The notes under the pieces were generated by a model. It saw nothing but the letters and a program-made list of their open reading frames with translations. It did no database searches and was not told where the DNA came from. Source: Hirudo medicinalis (taxonomy: Eukaryota; Annelida; Clitellata; Hirudinida; Hirudinidae). From it: a stretch of DNA of 64,000 bases. The position numbers and the translations under genes were made by a program. The stretch is from contig MPNW01000241.1 in NCBI GenBank assembly GCA_011800805.1, positions 28,456 through 92,455 of the forward strand. The letters run 5' to 3'. Shown piece after piece: positions 47,501-60,900 of the stretch (position 1 is its first letter; each line of letters begins with the position of its first letter).

Positions 47501-50500
47501 TACAATGTGGATGCTCTGAGGTGCTCAGAGGATCAATTAAATATGAACTTAAATGTGAACTGCAAATATGGCTTGAAACAAAATTTATCCCTGCACACGA
47601 ATTCTTTGGGCAGCTTCCAGTTTACATTTTATTTTGAAAAGCTTCTGGTTATTTAATAATTACATTTAAATTTTTGATTAACAATGTTGAAACGAATAAA
47701 TTGTAGGAATGATAAGATTTATGAATCGGAAGGTAGAAAAAAAGATTACGAAAGGGATGAAGATACCGTTAGTGCAATTCATTTGATTGCATCTTATTGA
47801 AAATGCAGTAAAAAAATGGTGTAATGTAATGGTAATTATCAGTATCATCAATATTGATGCTTTAATTACAATAGTGCAGTTATTTGTTGACATTATCCTT
47901 TAATCTCGAGTCGTCGTCACGATCGGTGTGGAAGTTGTGACTTTGAGCACTGAATGACATGAAGCTGTTTGAATGGTTGCAGCTGATGGACGACATGACT
48001 TACAAATCACGTCATCGGAGATCCTCTCACGACTCGTGGCATCGACACAGCAAGGAGAGGAGGATGAGAAGGGATAAATCAGGTTTGCACTACTTTAAAA
48101 TCAATTATAGAGTTGCCATGTATATGTTTCTTCTCCTACTTGTGTTGTGGTTATTATAAATGGTGTCTATTTTGAATATATTACATCTAATCTTCTTTTA
48201 ACGTATCCTTTCATAATGCCGCCCCAACCATCGTAGTGGAATGTTCTTGCATTTCCATTGTCCTCCTCCTGTAAAATTGGTGGATTTCTTGCCTTTGTCT
48301 TCACCAGTCATATTCTGCATTGAAACCACCTGATGATAACTTCTAAAAATAATTATTTCAGACCACGAAAGGTCACGAGAAAGAGTCAGGGATGATTATT
48401 ACGGCAGGTCGCCTGTTGAGTCCAGTGACTACTCACCAAGGCACAGGCCAGGTAATTGGGTTGATTGCACTCATCTGTTCGAATGGTGTCATTCATGTGC
48501 AGTTTATGATTGTATCATCTAATTTAAAGTTTTTATGCAAGAGACATTATTGTTAACATGCATTAATATCCTTAATGATTAGAATGCACAAAACATGTAA
48601 TTCTAAGCACTTGTGAGGAAAAAGTTATTTGAGATAGGATGATGATAATCATTATAATCTCTCATCCAGAGCACAGCAAGAGAAGTGGAGAGTACTCGAG
48701 TTTTGATTATGATGTTGACAGAGGAAGGCGCAGTCTCAGCAGAAGCAGCATGGGAAGCAAGCCACCTGGCCGCTCTCGGTAACTCGTTATAATAATTTAT
48801 TCTAAAAATAAGAATACTTGATTATATCTTAATAATGACATTTATGTATAAATGTTTTGGTGCTATATTACCATGAATTGGGTTAGTTAGGGTAATTATT
48901 ATTAATGTAAGGATCATCACTGGATTACTAGTAATGGTAAATAGCAGTGTTGCTAAACCATCGGACGACTTGACTCCCTCTTGCAGGTATTACGAAGGTA
49001 AGAGATCCTTAGGTGGAACTGGAGCCACTGTGACTGCCCCTCATTACCAATCGTCCTATGAGTACAGGGATTCATACCATGCCACTCCCGAGACAGAAAT
49101 CTTGGAGGGCAGAAGTTTCCAAGCAAAGCCAATTTATTGGGATGATTACAAGAGAGTGGATGGGCCCCCATCTGCTTCATTCAGGGGGGTGCCCACTCAT
49201 ACTAGACCCTCTCACATCCCTGTGTCGACAACGGTGCCCCCTGTCGATTGGGAGGCTGGCAGGATGCCTGGAAAGCAACCAGCACTTGAATGGGATGCCA
49301 GGTTGGCAGTTTATTTCGATTACATTTTCATTAGTGCTTACTTAAAACATTAATTTCTTGACCAAGTTGATCTTGAATAAAGATTCCCAAACCTGATACA
49401 GATTAGATCAAACATAATGTTGTTACAATTATAATATAATAATTTGTTCAATAACAATGAAAAAAAATAATATATGAAAAAATGTCTTTTTATGGTCCTT
49501 CTTGTCAGCTTAAAACACAGTTCTGATTTTGAAACCAGATATGAGAGATCTTCAGAGGAGTTTTTGAGCAGAAAGGATAATTTGCTTCCTCCTCCTCCAA
49601 GAGCTCGACACGAGAAATCGGAAGTTGCCTCACCAGCTGCTCCTGCCGGCACCAGTCAGACCACTTCAGCTGAAGGTTGCCTTCTAGTTCTTTACGCACA
49701 CTCCGGATTGAATTGAAACATGTCGCCAAATTAAGTGATAATGGACTCTTCTAACATTTCATGAGCAGTTTATAAGTTTATTTATAAGTAATTTGAGTTT
49801 CAACTGTCACCTGTCTCGTTTCAGTTCCAAATGCAGATTCCCAACTCCTGAAGGCCATGAACTTTGAACTTGAAGGTTATGAAGAAATTGTGGATGATGA
49901 CTTGGATGAATGCCTGGCTCAGGAGGATGAGGAGGATGAAGCAGCTGGAGAGAAGGATGGAGGTCGCTCGACATACGACGAGGAAATGGAAAACCTTCCG
50001 AGAAAAATACGTTAGCATAACCAACTTATTATCGATATGTGACCCCTTTTGTTTTGTTTTTTTAAAGTGAGGATTTGTAATCTGTCCCTGTGTCTTAATT
50101 TTGTATGATTCATGCATTACTTATTATCAGTGATAATGGTAGGTTGTATTGTCGGTCTATCACTGTTAGAGTTAACGATATTCATCTTTTACACAGCACT
50201 CGCAGACATGTCCGACATAGAGTGGGAGTCCTTGGTGAAATCAGATGACTTGAAAATAAAAGCAACTTGTGCTCCTGTTGAACACAAATTTACGGACGTC
50301 ATCAGAGAAATCGGGGTATCCAGGCAATATGCCGGTGATGAACTTTTTGAAAGAATCAACAGTGTTCTGATCGAGGAAATTGATGAAGAGCAAGAAGAAG
50401 AAGAAGATGTTAAAGTGGCTCTTAATGGTGCCAGTGATGATGACGATGATGGAAATAATAATGCCGCTCAAATATCTGAAGCCAACATTAATGGATCGAC

Positions 50501-51422
50501 AATTGAATTAAAGACAGGTGAGTGTAAATAAACTTTTTGTCATTAATTGAATAATGGCAAATCCATTGAAAAGAAATTTATGTTTGAGGAATGGTTTAAT
50601 ATAAAATGGAAAAAATTTAATTTTTTGGCTTTAAATCAAATTTTTATGGTGTGGTTTATGGTTTTGTCTAAAGAACCAAAAGAAAATGGTGAAGAAATTT
50701 CATCCTCAGCAACCCTACTGAGCGAAGAAACTCAATATGATTCTGATGTGACAGAAGGGAGAGGGCAGAGAGATCAAGAGATCGTTGATGGATTGCTCGA
50801 AGGCAAAGAGAACAAGATTGTCGAGGTTAAGTTAGAGAACTGTGAGCCCCACTACGACACTAAATCCTCCTCTGCACCGAAGAAGAAGGGACCTCTGCTC
50901 CATGATGTGGCCAACTTCCATGTAACTGCCTTTTTTAAGAAGAAGAGGCAGCTTTCAGCCTTGAGGGACATTGGACCATATAGAAGGGCCCTATGTGCTA
51001 GGAGGGACTTAGCTATCAGAAGAACTCTTTGCAGGATCGAGAAGGTTTTATGCTGTTATTTATTTTTAGCTTCCAAAAATAATCTTACGTTCATCCAAGA
51101 GACTGTTTCTTGAAGGCTTACTAAATGGCATGCAGGTTGGCCAAATGGGTTGCAACAATGCCGACATTCTTAATGTGTATTGTTCAAAACCCAGCCTGCA
51201 TTTCTCCAAGCACGCTATGCATGTGGTGCTATACTAATATAGCATAGTTAAGTACACTTACAAATGTTAATATTGATGTAAATTTAACGTTGTTTGCAGG
51301 ATGAAATCCTCATGTTTCCTGCTCAGTTGGCGGACCAAGAACTGTACAAGCTCAGCCTGCAACTCTTCCATCAAAATGACAAAGAAACTCAGGAGAACTC
51401 TGCCCCACTCACTCTTGCATAA
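44518..51422 (+). CDS. ZC3H13: ZC3H13 (fly flacc), m6A writer complex subunit, 20 coding exons
   Basis: Nuclear adaptor that links RBM15/spenito to WTAP in the m6A mRNA methyltransferase complex. Exons: 44518-44637, 44713-44792, 44879-44939, 45071-45146, 45217-45266, 45424-45482, 45616-45687, 45775-46874, 47002-47092, 47252-47338, 47707-47767, 47983-48082, 48362-48451, 48670-48778, 48987-49301, 49509-49675, 49825-50010, 50197-50517, 50674-51044, 51300-51422. They join in phase to 1212 residues. Evidence for identity: N-terminal SVFDRLGP motif; one CCCH finger, C45-x8-C54-x5-C60-x3-H64; a long Lys/Arg/Ser-rich charged middle with a Ser run; an acidic DDDLDECLAQEDEED block before DMSDIEWESL; and a C-terminal domain with LRDIGPYRRALCARRDLAIR, then DEILMFPAQLADQELYKLSL. 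Vertebrate ZC3H13 has all of these in the same order. Exon 17 has an alternative in-phase donor near 49970, which would skip about 13 residues. Confidence 0.93.
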
Positions 51423-52225
51423 ATTTTTTCATATCATTTTAAGTGGAGACTTTTGTTGAAATTGTAATTTTTGAAGCTGTTTAAATATTGTTTGTGGAAA
51501 GTTTGCATTCTGAAAGTTAAATTTAAAACGATCGTCTTTCATGCTCATTCCGGTGTTCAAGCGCTAAACAGGATTAATTGCTGATTACGATCAGATATGT
51601 CTGGCTAGAAGCATCATTGGGCCACCGAATTAAACATAGAGTTTGAAAATTGTTTGTGGGTCTGAGTCGCAGGCTTCGCCATGGGAAGCCAACGCAAGCA
51701 TAGTTGCATGAGAAACGGGGATAAGCTTTTTTCGCAGGTGATTTATAATTTCGTGAAGTTTGATAACTTTCATAAATTTTTCTTCCCGGATACGGAATTC
51801 AAAGAAACATGTCTGGAGTGAATAGTCGTACACCATCTGCTCCGTGAGGTGTCAGAGAGAGAGAATGAATGGAGGAGAGGCTGTTGCAGACAAGCACCGA
51901 CTCCATGTTGCAGTGAATAGATCCATGCGAGTGATTCATTCATTGTATGCCGTATTCAGGCTTGTCTTACTCACGTGTACATAAGCCTTAACCCTTCTTT
52001 AACTCTTCAGACTGCTCTCTACACAGCCGATTTAATCGCATAAGGTTTTTGGCGCTCAATTTTGTTTATTAGAGGCAATTCAAATTTCATACGAACCGAG
52101 TGCTGGGAGGGTTGCTTCGTTCGTGCTGAGAATTTATCAACGTCAGCTAATCTTGATTACGGCCAACTTTAGGGTCGAATTCTTACTGTCTGAGGTCCGA
52201 CTAGCTTATCTTCAAATCAGAGAAA
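51423..52225. other. spacer, ZC3H13 3' end to MAP1 promoter
   Basis: No standard AATAAA was seen close after the ZC3H13 stop. A perfect 6-bp hairpin GGCTTC/GAAGCC lies near 51670-51692. The right-hand part (about 52030-52225) is richer in G/C and should contain the MAP1 promoter and leader. No TATA and initiator pair was evident. Confidence 0.45.
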
Positions 52226-55200
52226 ATGTCTGGAGCTCCAATTCTGTTCCTGGTCGTCGGGAAACCTACCGAGGACAATGAGAAACATCTCATCCTGAGT
52301 AGACTTTCACAAGGTTTGTGGCATTTATTTTTATTGACCAAAGAACGGCAAAAGGCTTAAGTGTGATTAAGTGAGACGCGAGTTTTCAGAAAAATGAGTA
52401 GTTGGAGCGATTGAAAACTATCGACATAAGTCATAAATTGAGAAGTGACTTCGGTTTAAGTCAACTTAAGCTCAGATGTACAGTGAAGTCTACTAAAAAC
52501 TAAGCTTCTTATTTATGCTTTCAAAATGTATAAAGGGCTGACAGCAACAGTACAATAACTTTATTAAGATTTCTTGCAAGTTCATGAGTCCCATTTAATA
52601 AAATAGCCTTTAGCTTCCATCAATCATTACATATTCATTCTCAAGGCAGTGATTAATGGATATGAATTTACATCATATATGATATTACATTCTTCATTTT
52701 TGTATGTACATTTTAAGTTGATATTTAAAAAAAATATTTTGATATCTAACTTCAACTATCTGAGTTAACTAGCTACATGTTTATAAACTAATTTAATCAA
52801 TTATATTATTAAATTATATCCATGAGATCTACTATAGCTACACAAGAAAGAGATAACTTTCTTAGCTTCTTTGTAATGAATGAAGGGCTTTAGAGGAAGA
52901 TGTTTTAAACCTAATTTTTAACGATTAACTTTGCTGAGTCTCTGAATCATTCACAGCTGAAAAATATTCTTCACATTGTTTCTGCTGCAGTCGTCTGCTT
53001 TCTATCAAACCATCAGCACGAACTGTTAGCAATTCCACATTGCGATATTTTCCAAAATGTAACATTGTAACATTAAATTAAAATATGTAACATTGTATAT
53101 GTATAACATTGCGATATTTTTTTAATTAACGACATTAAATTATGTTAAAGTCGATTGTTCAAGTTAAGAATGTAGAACTAACATTTATCCAGCAATTTGA
53201 AAGGAATGCTTCAATTTTCAAGCAAGCATTTTGATGCTATTTTCTGACAGGCACATTTATGAATTATGTAGAGCCTAAATTTATTTCTACTTCGATATCC
53301 TGTTCTCATTGGAGCGATTGTATCTTAGAACGTTACTAAACAATTTGAAAGGCCCCATCAACATTGAAACATGGCTCCACTTTTCCACTAAAATGAACTC
53401 TGGCCAGAGATTAATTTGGACCAGCTTTCTTGATGTAGTTGTCTGCAAAGTCCAGATCATAAGCAAACAAACTGTGGCCTAACCAAATCTAAATGACATA
53501 GAAACAAATTATAAGTACATTCTGGTCTTACTTAAATGCACTATTAATTGTGTGAAATTTACTTCTCTATAAGTTTGGAACTAATGGGCTGGCTAATGAG
53601 CAGGAAGTGGCAAGCATTGAATTGCTCCAACATCACAAAGAATTTTCATTATTCTAATGCATTGTAACTTGACTCCTCTTGATTCAAGATCCTGGGTTGA
53701 AAGCAAAGAATGAGTTCAGTCAATGCTTTTGAATTGAAGTTAAAATGAATTCCTCTCTTTAGAAATGTTTGGTGGCTATCTTTTGCTTGACAACTGATTT
53801 ATTGTTGTGCATTGTCATGCAGATACTGCGTTTTACTTTGAAATAAATTTTCTTCAATTGCTTTTTACTTGAAAGGGCTAATTTCCTCCAGGAACTACAG
53901 TAAAAGTTAATAGATAAGAAATAGTCTTAACAATTACTGTGTGATGTTTTCTAAAAAAATTCTTCTGTGAATCATTTGTAATATTTGCTTATTTAAAGAA
54001 TGCTGCTTAAGCTTAGTAGAATTTTTTGAGCAGATTATGCACGATCAATTTCAAACTTTCATATCCTGCAGTAATGGTATCATTGGTAATGATTGTGATG
54101 CTGCTGAAGAACCTGTTTGTACTTAATCCAGTACTTAATAAGAAGCATTTTGTTTTTAATGTTTTGTTGTTAAAGAAATGTTTTAGGATCGAGTAATACC
54201 AACTGACAAGAAATGTGAATTTTGTGACAACATTTCAACAAAATGAAGGATGTGGAATAAACAGAGGGGTTGTGTAAGATGTTTAAGTGTCAAAACAACC
54301 TTATTTGTTAACTGCTCTGCTTCTATTTCTGATTTGTGAATGCTCATGTACTGTGCTCTATTTATAGCATCTTATTAGTGCAAATATTATTGCATTAAGT
54401 AAGCCTTTAATATTAATTGATTAATTCTCTATAAATAAACTGATTTATTAAAAAATAATTAAAATTGCATGTTTATATATTCATAAACTCATGAATGAAT
54501 ATAATATAATAAAATTATATGTTATTATAGTAAAATAATAATTATAAAATAATAATGATAAAAATTGTTATTAACAAATTTGTATTTATTGCTCCGTAAA
54601 ATGATTAACAATCAGCAGTTATAAAGTCCTGAACAACCACGAGCAAGTACGATCCAATTTTCGTTATCATAACCAGTACCGGACTTAGGAGTGGCCTAAG
54701 AAAAACATATAATATGATTGGTTAAGTTAATTGTCCCATTAAAAGTTGAGCAACATTGAATGACGTGCTCGTTTATCCTCCTTTCCTTTAGTTTATGATC
54801 TCATATTTAAGCACCCCCCTCGCTATAGTGGAGTTTCCATTGCTATTTATAGCTTCTATTTCCTCGTGGTTGCGCCAGTTCTTATTTATAGGATGTCTTG
54901 TCTGTGTGGATGGATGACTGTTTCACAGCAATTGCGTTGTGGTATTACGTTTACCAAATAACAATAAGTAAGGTTGATCTTATTTATCTAAATAAATTGT
55001 TCTCAAACAAATATGACATTTGTCTTCTTAAGGCTTGTGGTTATTGCATAAAATTTATTTTGATTATTAAATGTCGTTTAAACTCTATAATCTGGTGTTA
55101 TAGTTCTGTCAAGCTCCTATTATCCAGGTGATTTCAATGAACTAATAAGCATTGCTGACTAATCATTCAAGTATTCAGGAGAACTGTTGTGCAAGTATTT

Positions 55201-56535
55201 GTTAAAGATTGTCACACGGTGGCCTTGTTACTCGTTGAGATTAAGTTGCCTGTGTCAAGATTAGGTAATGTCTTTATAATGCATTAAAGGAATATTAACG
55301 GGACATCACTCTTAATGCCCCATTTTCAAGCAATTATTGACGACTTATGTTGCCTTGAGATCTCACGTATAGATGCGTCACTGGTGATGGCACAGATAAT
55401 GGGGTCGACTGGAAGTTCATCCAATGACGTCGCCTGCTCCGTCGAATTAGTACCTTGACCTAATTTCTCTCGACGTCATTCGCCGATCTTTCCAGTCTGG
55501 GTCGCAAAATTTTTATAGGTCGAGTACTGCTGCCTTCGTGTGTGCATTTCCCACATATCCGAACTCGAGTGCCCAGCTGAGAGACTCGTGATGATAATGA
55601 TCCTCTAGATGGTAGAAGAAGAAATGTGACGAATGAATTCTCGAAGCTTCCAGGCAGATAATGTGTGCAACAGACGGAAATAGTGAAGATGATGGTGATG
55701 AGGGGAGGAGGGGAAAGATGAACACGTTTGACCCACTTAGACCACACATGGAGTGGCGTTCTTAAATGTAGTTTCCTGCCCTCGTCATCCTGGACGTCCT
55801 TATTTGCAAGGCTGATGTTTGCTTTCTGAGACGTGCATGACTACTGTTGGAGAGGTGTTGTTACAGGAAATGATTGAACTAAAAGTACAAGCAGTAGTCA
55901 ACCGGTGCTGCTGTTGATGATAATGATGATGATGATGATGATAATGGTATTAGTTGAGTTAATGCGCCATGTTTTATTTGTGAGGATTATTAGTCAAATT
56001 ATGACATGGTTAGCTCATCAGTTTGTGAATGTTGGAACCGAATAGTTAAACTTAAACTTAAACTTAAACTGTGTGTCGTCACCACCATCATCATCATCAC
56101 CACCATCAAAATCATAATCGTCATCGTGACTGGTTCGAGTTTGTTTGTGGAAGAATATTTCCTGTGCACATGGAGAATGAGGGACGGATGTTGATTGCCA
56201 ATTGGCGGTGAAATTTCGTGAACAGCATAGTTGTTATTACTTATTTATTATTATTATTATTATTATTACTATTATTACTATTGTTTACTGTTATTATTTA
56301 TTATTGTTATTAGTGTTGTTGTTAATCCTAATTATTGGGCAGTAGTAAATGTTATTTCATTGCTACGGTCTTGTTGAGATTGCCCAACTTTGATGTTGAC
56401 GATGATCATGACGATGACGATGATGATGATGACGATGGCGGTGATTATTATTTTTAAAATTATTTTTACGTTGTTTTATGTGTGTTTTTATACTGGGAAT
56501 ATGAAAACATGTCTTGCATTCTTCGTCTCACGGCG

Positions 56536-56567
<32 letters not shown>

Positions 56568-57921
56568 GAGAATTTGTGAGGACACTATTTTATCGCTTTG
56601 ACAACGTTGAGTTGTTCGATTGACTGTTCAAGATGTCGGAAGCACTGCTTATTTCGAAACATTTACTGAGTCATCTTAAGTTGAATTAAGAATTAGCCTA
56701 AGTTAAAATTAGAATTACAATTTTCTGCGTTATTAATAATAATAACAATAATAATGATATTAATAATAATAATAATAATAATAATATTCATTAAATTCAT
56801 CATTTTATATAGAATAACATTTGCTTACGATAACACGTAATACTGAAGGATGGGATGGAGTGACTGGTTTTTATGCTTGTGATTCGACATTGAAACGATG
56901 TGAAAATGGTGCAGACCACCTCTGTTTGTCTGTACAACCTGCCTTCACACTATTCTCAGTGTTATCTTGGAAGACCTTGAAGGAGATGGTAATGATGTTT
57001 CTAACTGTAAATATAGACAATTATGAATAATTATGCCAATACAATGAAGATAATTACAGCTGGGTGATGATAGTGATGAACCTAGCAAGTATTCTTTCTC
57101 TTGTACTGTTCAGTCCCTATTATCACCTTAATCGTTATGCTGCTCGATCCTGTTGCTCTTGTCGTAGTGTTAGCAGGAGCTTGTTGTTGCTGCAGTTGTT
57201 GATGTGCACGTGTGGTTGTTGTGTGGTTGTTGTATCTGAGTATTCGCGCTTAGCGATTTGTTGTGGCCAGTTGAAATTTAAGCGTCGGTCGTTGAACGAC
57301 TTGTGACGGAGTAAGGTGGCCATTTTGCTTCCAAGCGTGCTTTGCTGTCGCTTCAAGTCAATTATCTCAGTCGTGAGCTGCTGCCGTTAAAATTAGAACA
57401 TTTATTTTCGCTTCAAGCAGCTGCTAATAATGTGATGTGATGATGATGATGATTATGGCGATGATTGTAACATTGGTGGTTGTGATGATCATCAGTGAAT
57501 AGCGTATGGAAAGCTAGCTCCGTAGCAGTCCCAAGCGAGAGATATCGTCATCTTTCTCCTCCTCCTCCTCCTCCTCCTCCTTCTCCTCCTCCTCCTCATC
57601 ATCATCATCATCATCATCATCGTCGTCATCATCATCATCAGCAGCAGCATCATCACCGTTGTCTTGCCATCCCAGACCAATGACTCATCCATGAACCCGC
57701 TTCATTCAAGCCTCCATCACTCCAGTCACAACACGATGGTTTTATCAACTTCCTCTGCTGGGTGTTGAATCTGCAGCTTCGCCGTTGAGGATACGAATTT
57801 CGTGTTGCTTCTCATTTGTCAGTTGTCGTCATCAACATCATCACCATCACAATCATAATGGCTTTAAGGCCACAAAATGTCACATGATTCAGAAATACAA
57901 TTCAATGGAAATTAGTTTTTC

Positions 57922-57953
<32 letters not shown>

Positions 57954-60900
57954 TCTTATGATTAATAATACTAACTATTACGCACCAATAATATAGATGT
58001 TCCAACCATCCCTTCTCCAATCCATTGCTCCGACAGCAGAATGCTCGTTGCTTTTGCAGCCTCCATGAATTCCAAGTATTCGGAGAGATGATGAGGGAGG
58101 GAGGGATGTTTGTTTAGCATGTCTTCAATACTTCCATCAGTCTTACTCGTTATCTTCGATTTTTGTGCTTAAATCTCTTTTTCAATAAATTCCCTGCATG
58201 CTGATAAGAGATGTGATGATGATGATGATGATGATGGTGGTGGTGATGATGGTGATAGTGATTGTGGTGATGATGGTAATGCAGTTGATTATTATCTGGA
58301 ACTTAATATTACTGCTCTAAAAGGTTGATATCTGATCAAGTTTTTCTTTTATCATAAGCGTCCTTGTCAAGAGATTTGATAAGTAGTTTTTAAATACGCC
58401 AGTCAAATAACTCAATACAGGCGTTTACTAACGACGTTCCTGACGAATTAAGCTTTCAAAGTGCGAATTTATTTTTAAAACGTTTCTTGTTCTTTTGGCT
58501 TCAAATTTGAGTGCAAATGTCAAATTCAACACGAGTTATTTTGTTCTACACTGGTGAGGTGTGCTGTTGGGGTTTGTTGAAGGACTGAAAAAGTATGATG
58601 TGAACGTTATGATGATGATGATTATTATTATTATTATTATTATTATTACTACCACTAATACTACTACTACTATTGTTGTTGTTGTTTATGTTACTGATGC
58701 TAGTTCTTGCTGTGTCCTTGTAGCTTAAGTCCTGGGGATGGTCTGAAGACTGGTCCTATGTGAAGATTAGGAAGAGTATGAAAGCATTAACTAATTATTA
58801 TTGTTGAGTCTTTGTATGGATAAACCAACTTCATAAAACAGAACAGAAACTTTATTGGCAACCAAGAAACTTCGAAACCGAAACAGACTGAAATATATCG
58901 CTAATATCTCCGAAGTACGTAATCGCCTGCAATATCGTCAAACCCGCAATCCTTCTCGAACTCTAACTTCCCCCCTCGCGGACTGTTCCCCCAGTCCTTT
59001 ATACTCGAATATGGCGTCACAACAATTATTATTGTTGTTATTATTATTATTATTATTATTTATTATTATTACTGAAGTTACTGGATTATTATTCTGGAGG
59101 GTGACGATGGATGTCCTTGGGAAGGATGTTTGACGTCTCTTAATATTACGTCACCACTGCTCTTATTCTTATTATTGTTGTTGTTGTTATTATTATTATT
59201 AGTATTGTTGTTATAGTTATTGTTACAGCCTGTGAGTCTCTGATTCACAATGCAGAATGCAGCTTGGAATGCATAATGCAGCAATAACTTAATGCATGGC
59301 AGCAAGAAGATTTAACGAACGCTCTTCTGCCGTGATAACATGTCTCCAGCAGCTTTGAGCGGCAAAGATCAACAACACATTCATGTATTTGACATTATGC
59401 CATATTTTTATTACTCAACTGCTTCGTAGACAACACTGAAGTCCTTGTTGCATGTTAAATAACCATTTTATGGTGGTTAATTGTTGTAATTGATAATTAT
59501 GAATATCCAATACTAAGTCGTCTTAATTTCTGATACAACTTCAAACAATGAATATGCAAATGTTGGTGCTCGTTGTGCTCAGGATGCCAATATGCGTTCG
59601 TCCTTTGGGAGTTTTGGACAATTTTGCATGAAAATGTTTGCACAATACTCATGGAATATTCGATAAACCTTCTCATTAGTAAATTACACAAACTGATTTT
59701 TAACTTAAAATCAGTTGAAATAATTAATAAAAATTATATTTGGAAGTAAATTCAATTTATAATTTAATTGAATTTCTTTTCATAAAATTTGTAATCAATT
59801 GAATCAGCATAAAAGTACTTATTCACATCTCACAATGCATCTCCAACTTGATTAAAACAACCCATTTGTGAGCCATCTGCCTGTCATTTCATTCAATTAT
59901 CGTAAATTTCTCCTTAAGTTGGGCGCATGAGGCTCTAATTATGTAACAAGTTTATCGTAGAATTGAATTGAAAGTTGATTATTCTTTCCATCAACATCAG
60001 ATGTTTAAATGTATTTTGTTGAACTTGTCATTTGATAGAATGATCCTCACAATACATGTCGCAATCTGTCTGATTTAAGGGTTGAAGGATCGCCATGATT
60101 TATGATAAACTCACATTCGTCATCCCTTTCAAGTTCTCAGCTCATTCTAAGTCCTCTTCATTGTTATAATTTCTCAGTTTTATTCCTCACCTCATTGGTC
60201 GGTTGGATAATTTTTATTTTCTATTTTTATAAAAATCCGATAAAAATTGTTTTTAAAAATTGAATGGAAACGTTTTAATGGCACGTCAAATACCTTTTTG
60301 TCAATTAAAGTGATTCTGCTTCGCATGCACTCCTTCGATGGGCAACAACTATTTGTGTATTAATTCTTATTAATATAATTATTTAGATGATTAACAAATG
60401 AGAGAATAATAGCTAATAATAGCACATTCCAGTCAATTTTTTTGGGTGTTGCAGTTAAATTGACTTAGAATTTTTGAACACTCATTCTTTGAAACTGAAT
60501 CTTTTGTTGTTTTTAATTGAATGAATCCCTTTAATTTTGACAACATTTCCACATTTAGAAGCCAACTTGGAAAACAACCTTCCACATCATGAGTGCAATG
60601 TTCGATATTATTTTTCAAGGTTTTTTTAAGGGTAGCAGCACACTTTCCTGGTTGCTACATTCACGACGCTGTTGCGTAGATATGTACATGTATGTGTTGC
60701 ATATTTGAGCAGGATTACGAAGCTTGCTTGCTACACTCATCTGGAGAATCGGTGAATATTTGTTCGCGCGAGAGTGATTGTTTTGAGATGGAAATGACGA
60801 ACACCTCGTCACAGTTAATCATCCATCGATCCACTCACTCATTCCAAGTGAACAACAGCTCACGTGAGTTGGCTTCCAGTGTCGAAAACAAAGCCAACAA

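Noticed and set aside
56821..57306. Open frames in MAP1 intron 1 as nested genes
   Set aside because: No splice-supported structure, promoter or recognisable domain. The Cys/Ser/Leu-rich content reflects repeat-like composition.
57492..57692. Pro/His-rich and Arg/Met-rich open frames on opposite strands
   Set aside because: Both are products of a compound CTC/CAT microsatellite in MAP1 intron 1 and lack splice or family support.
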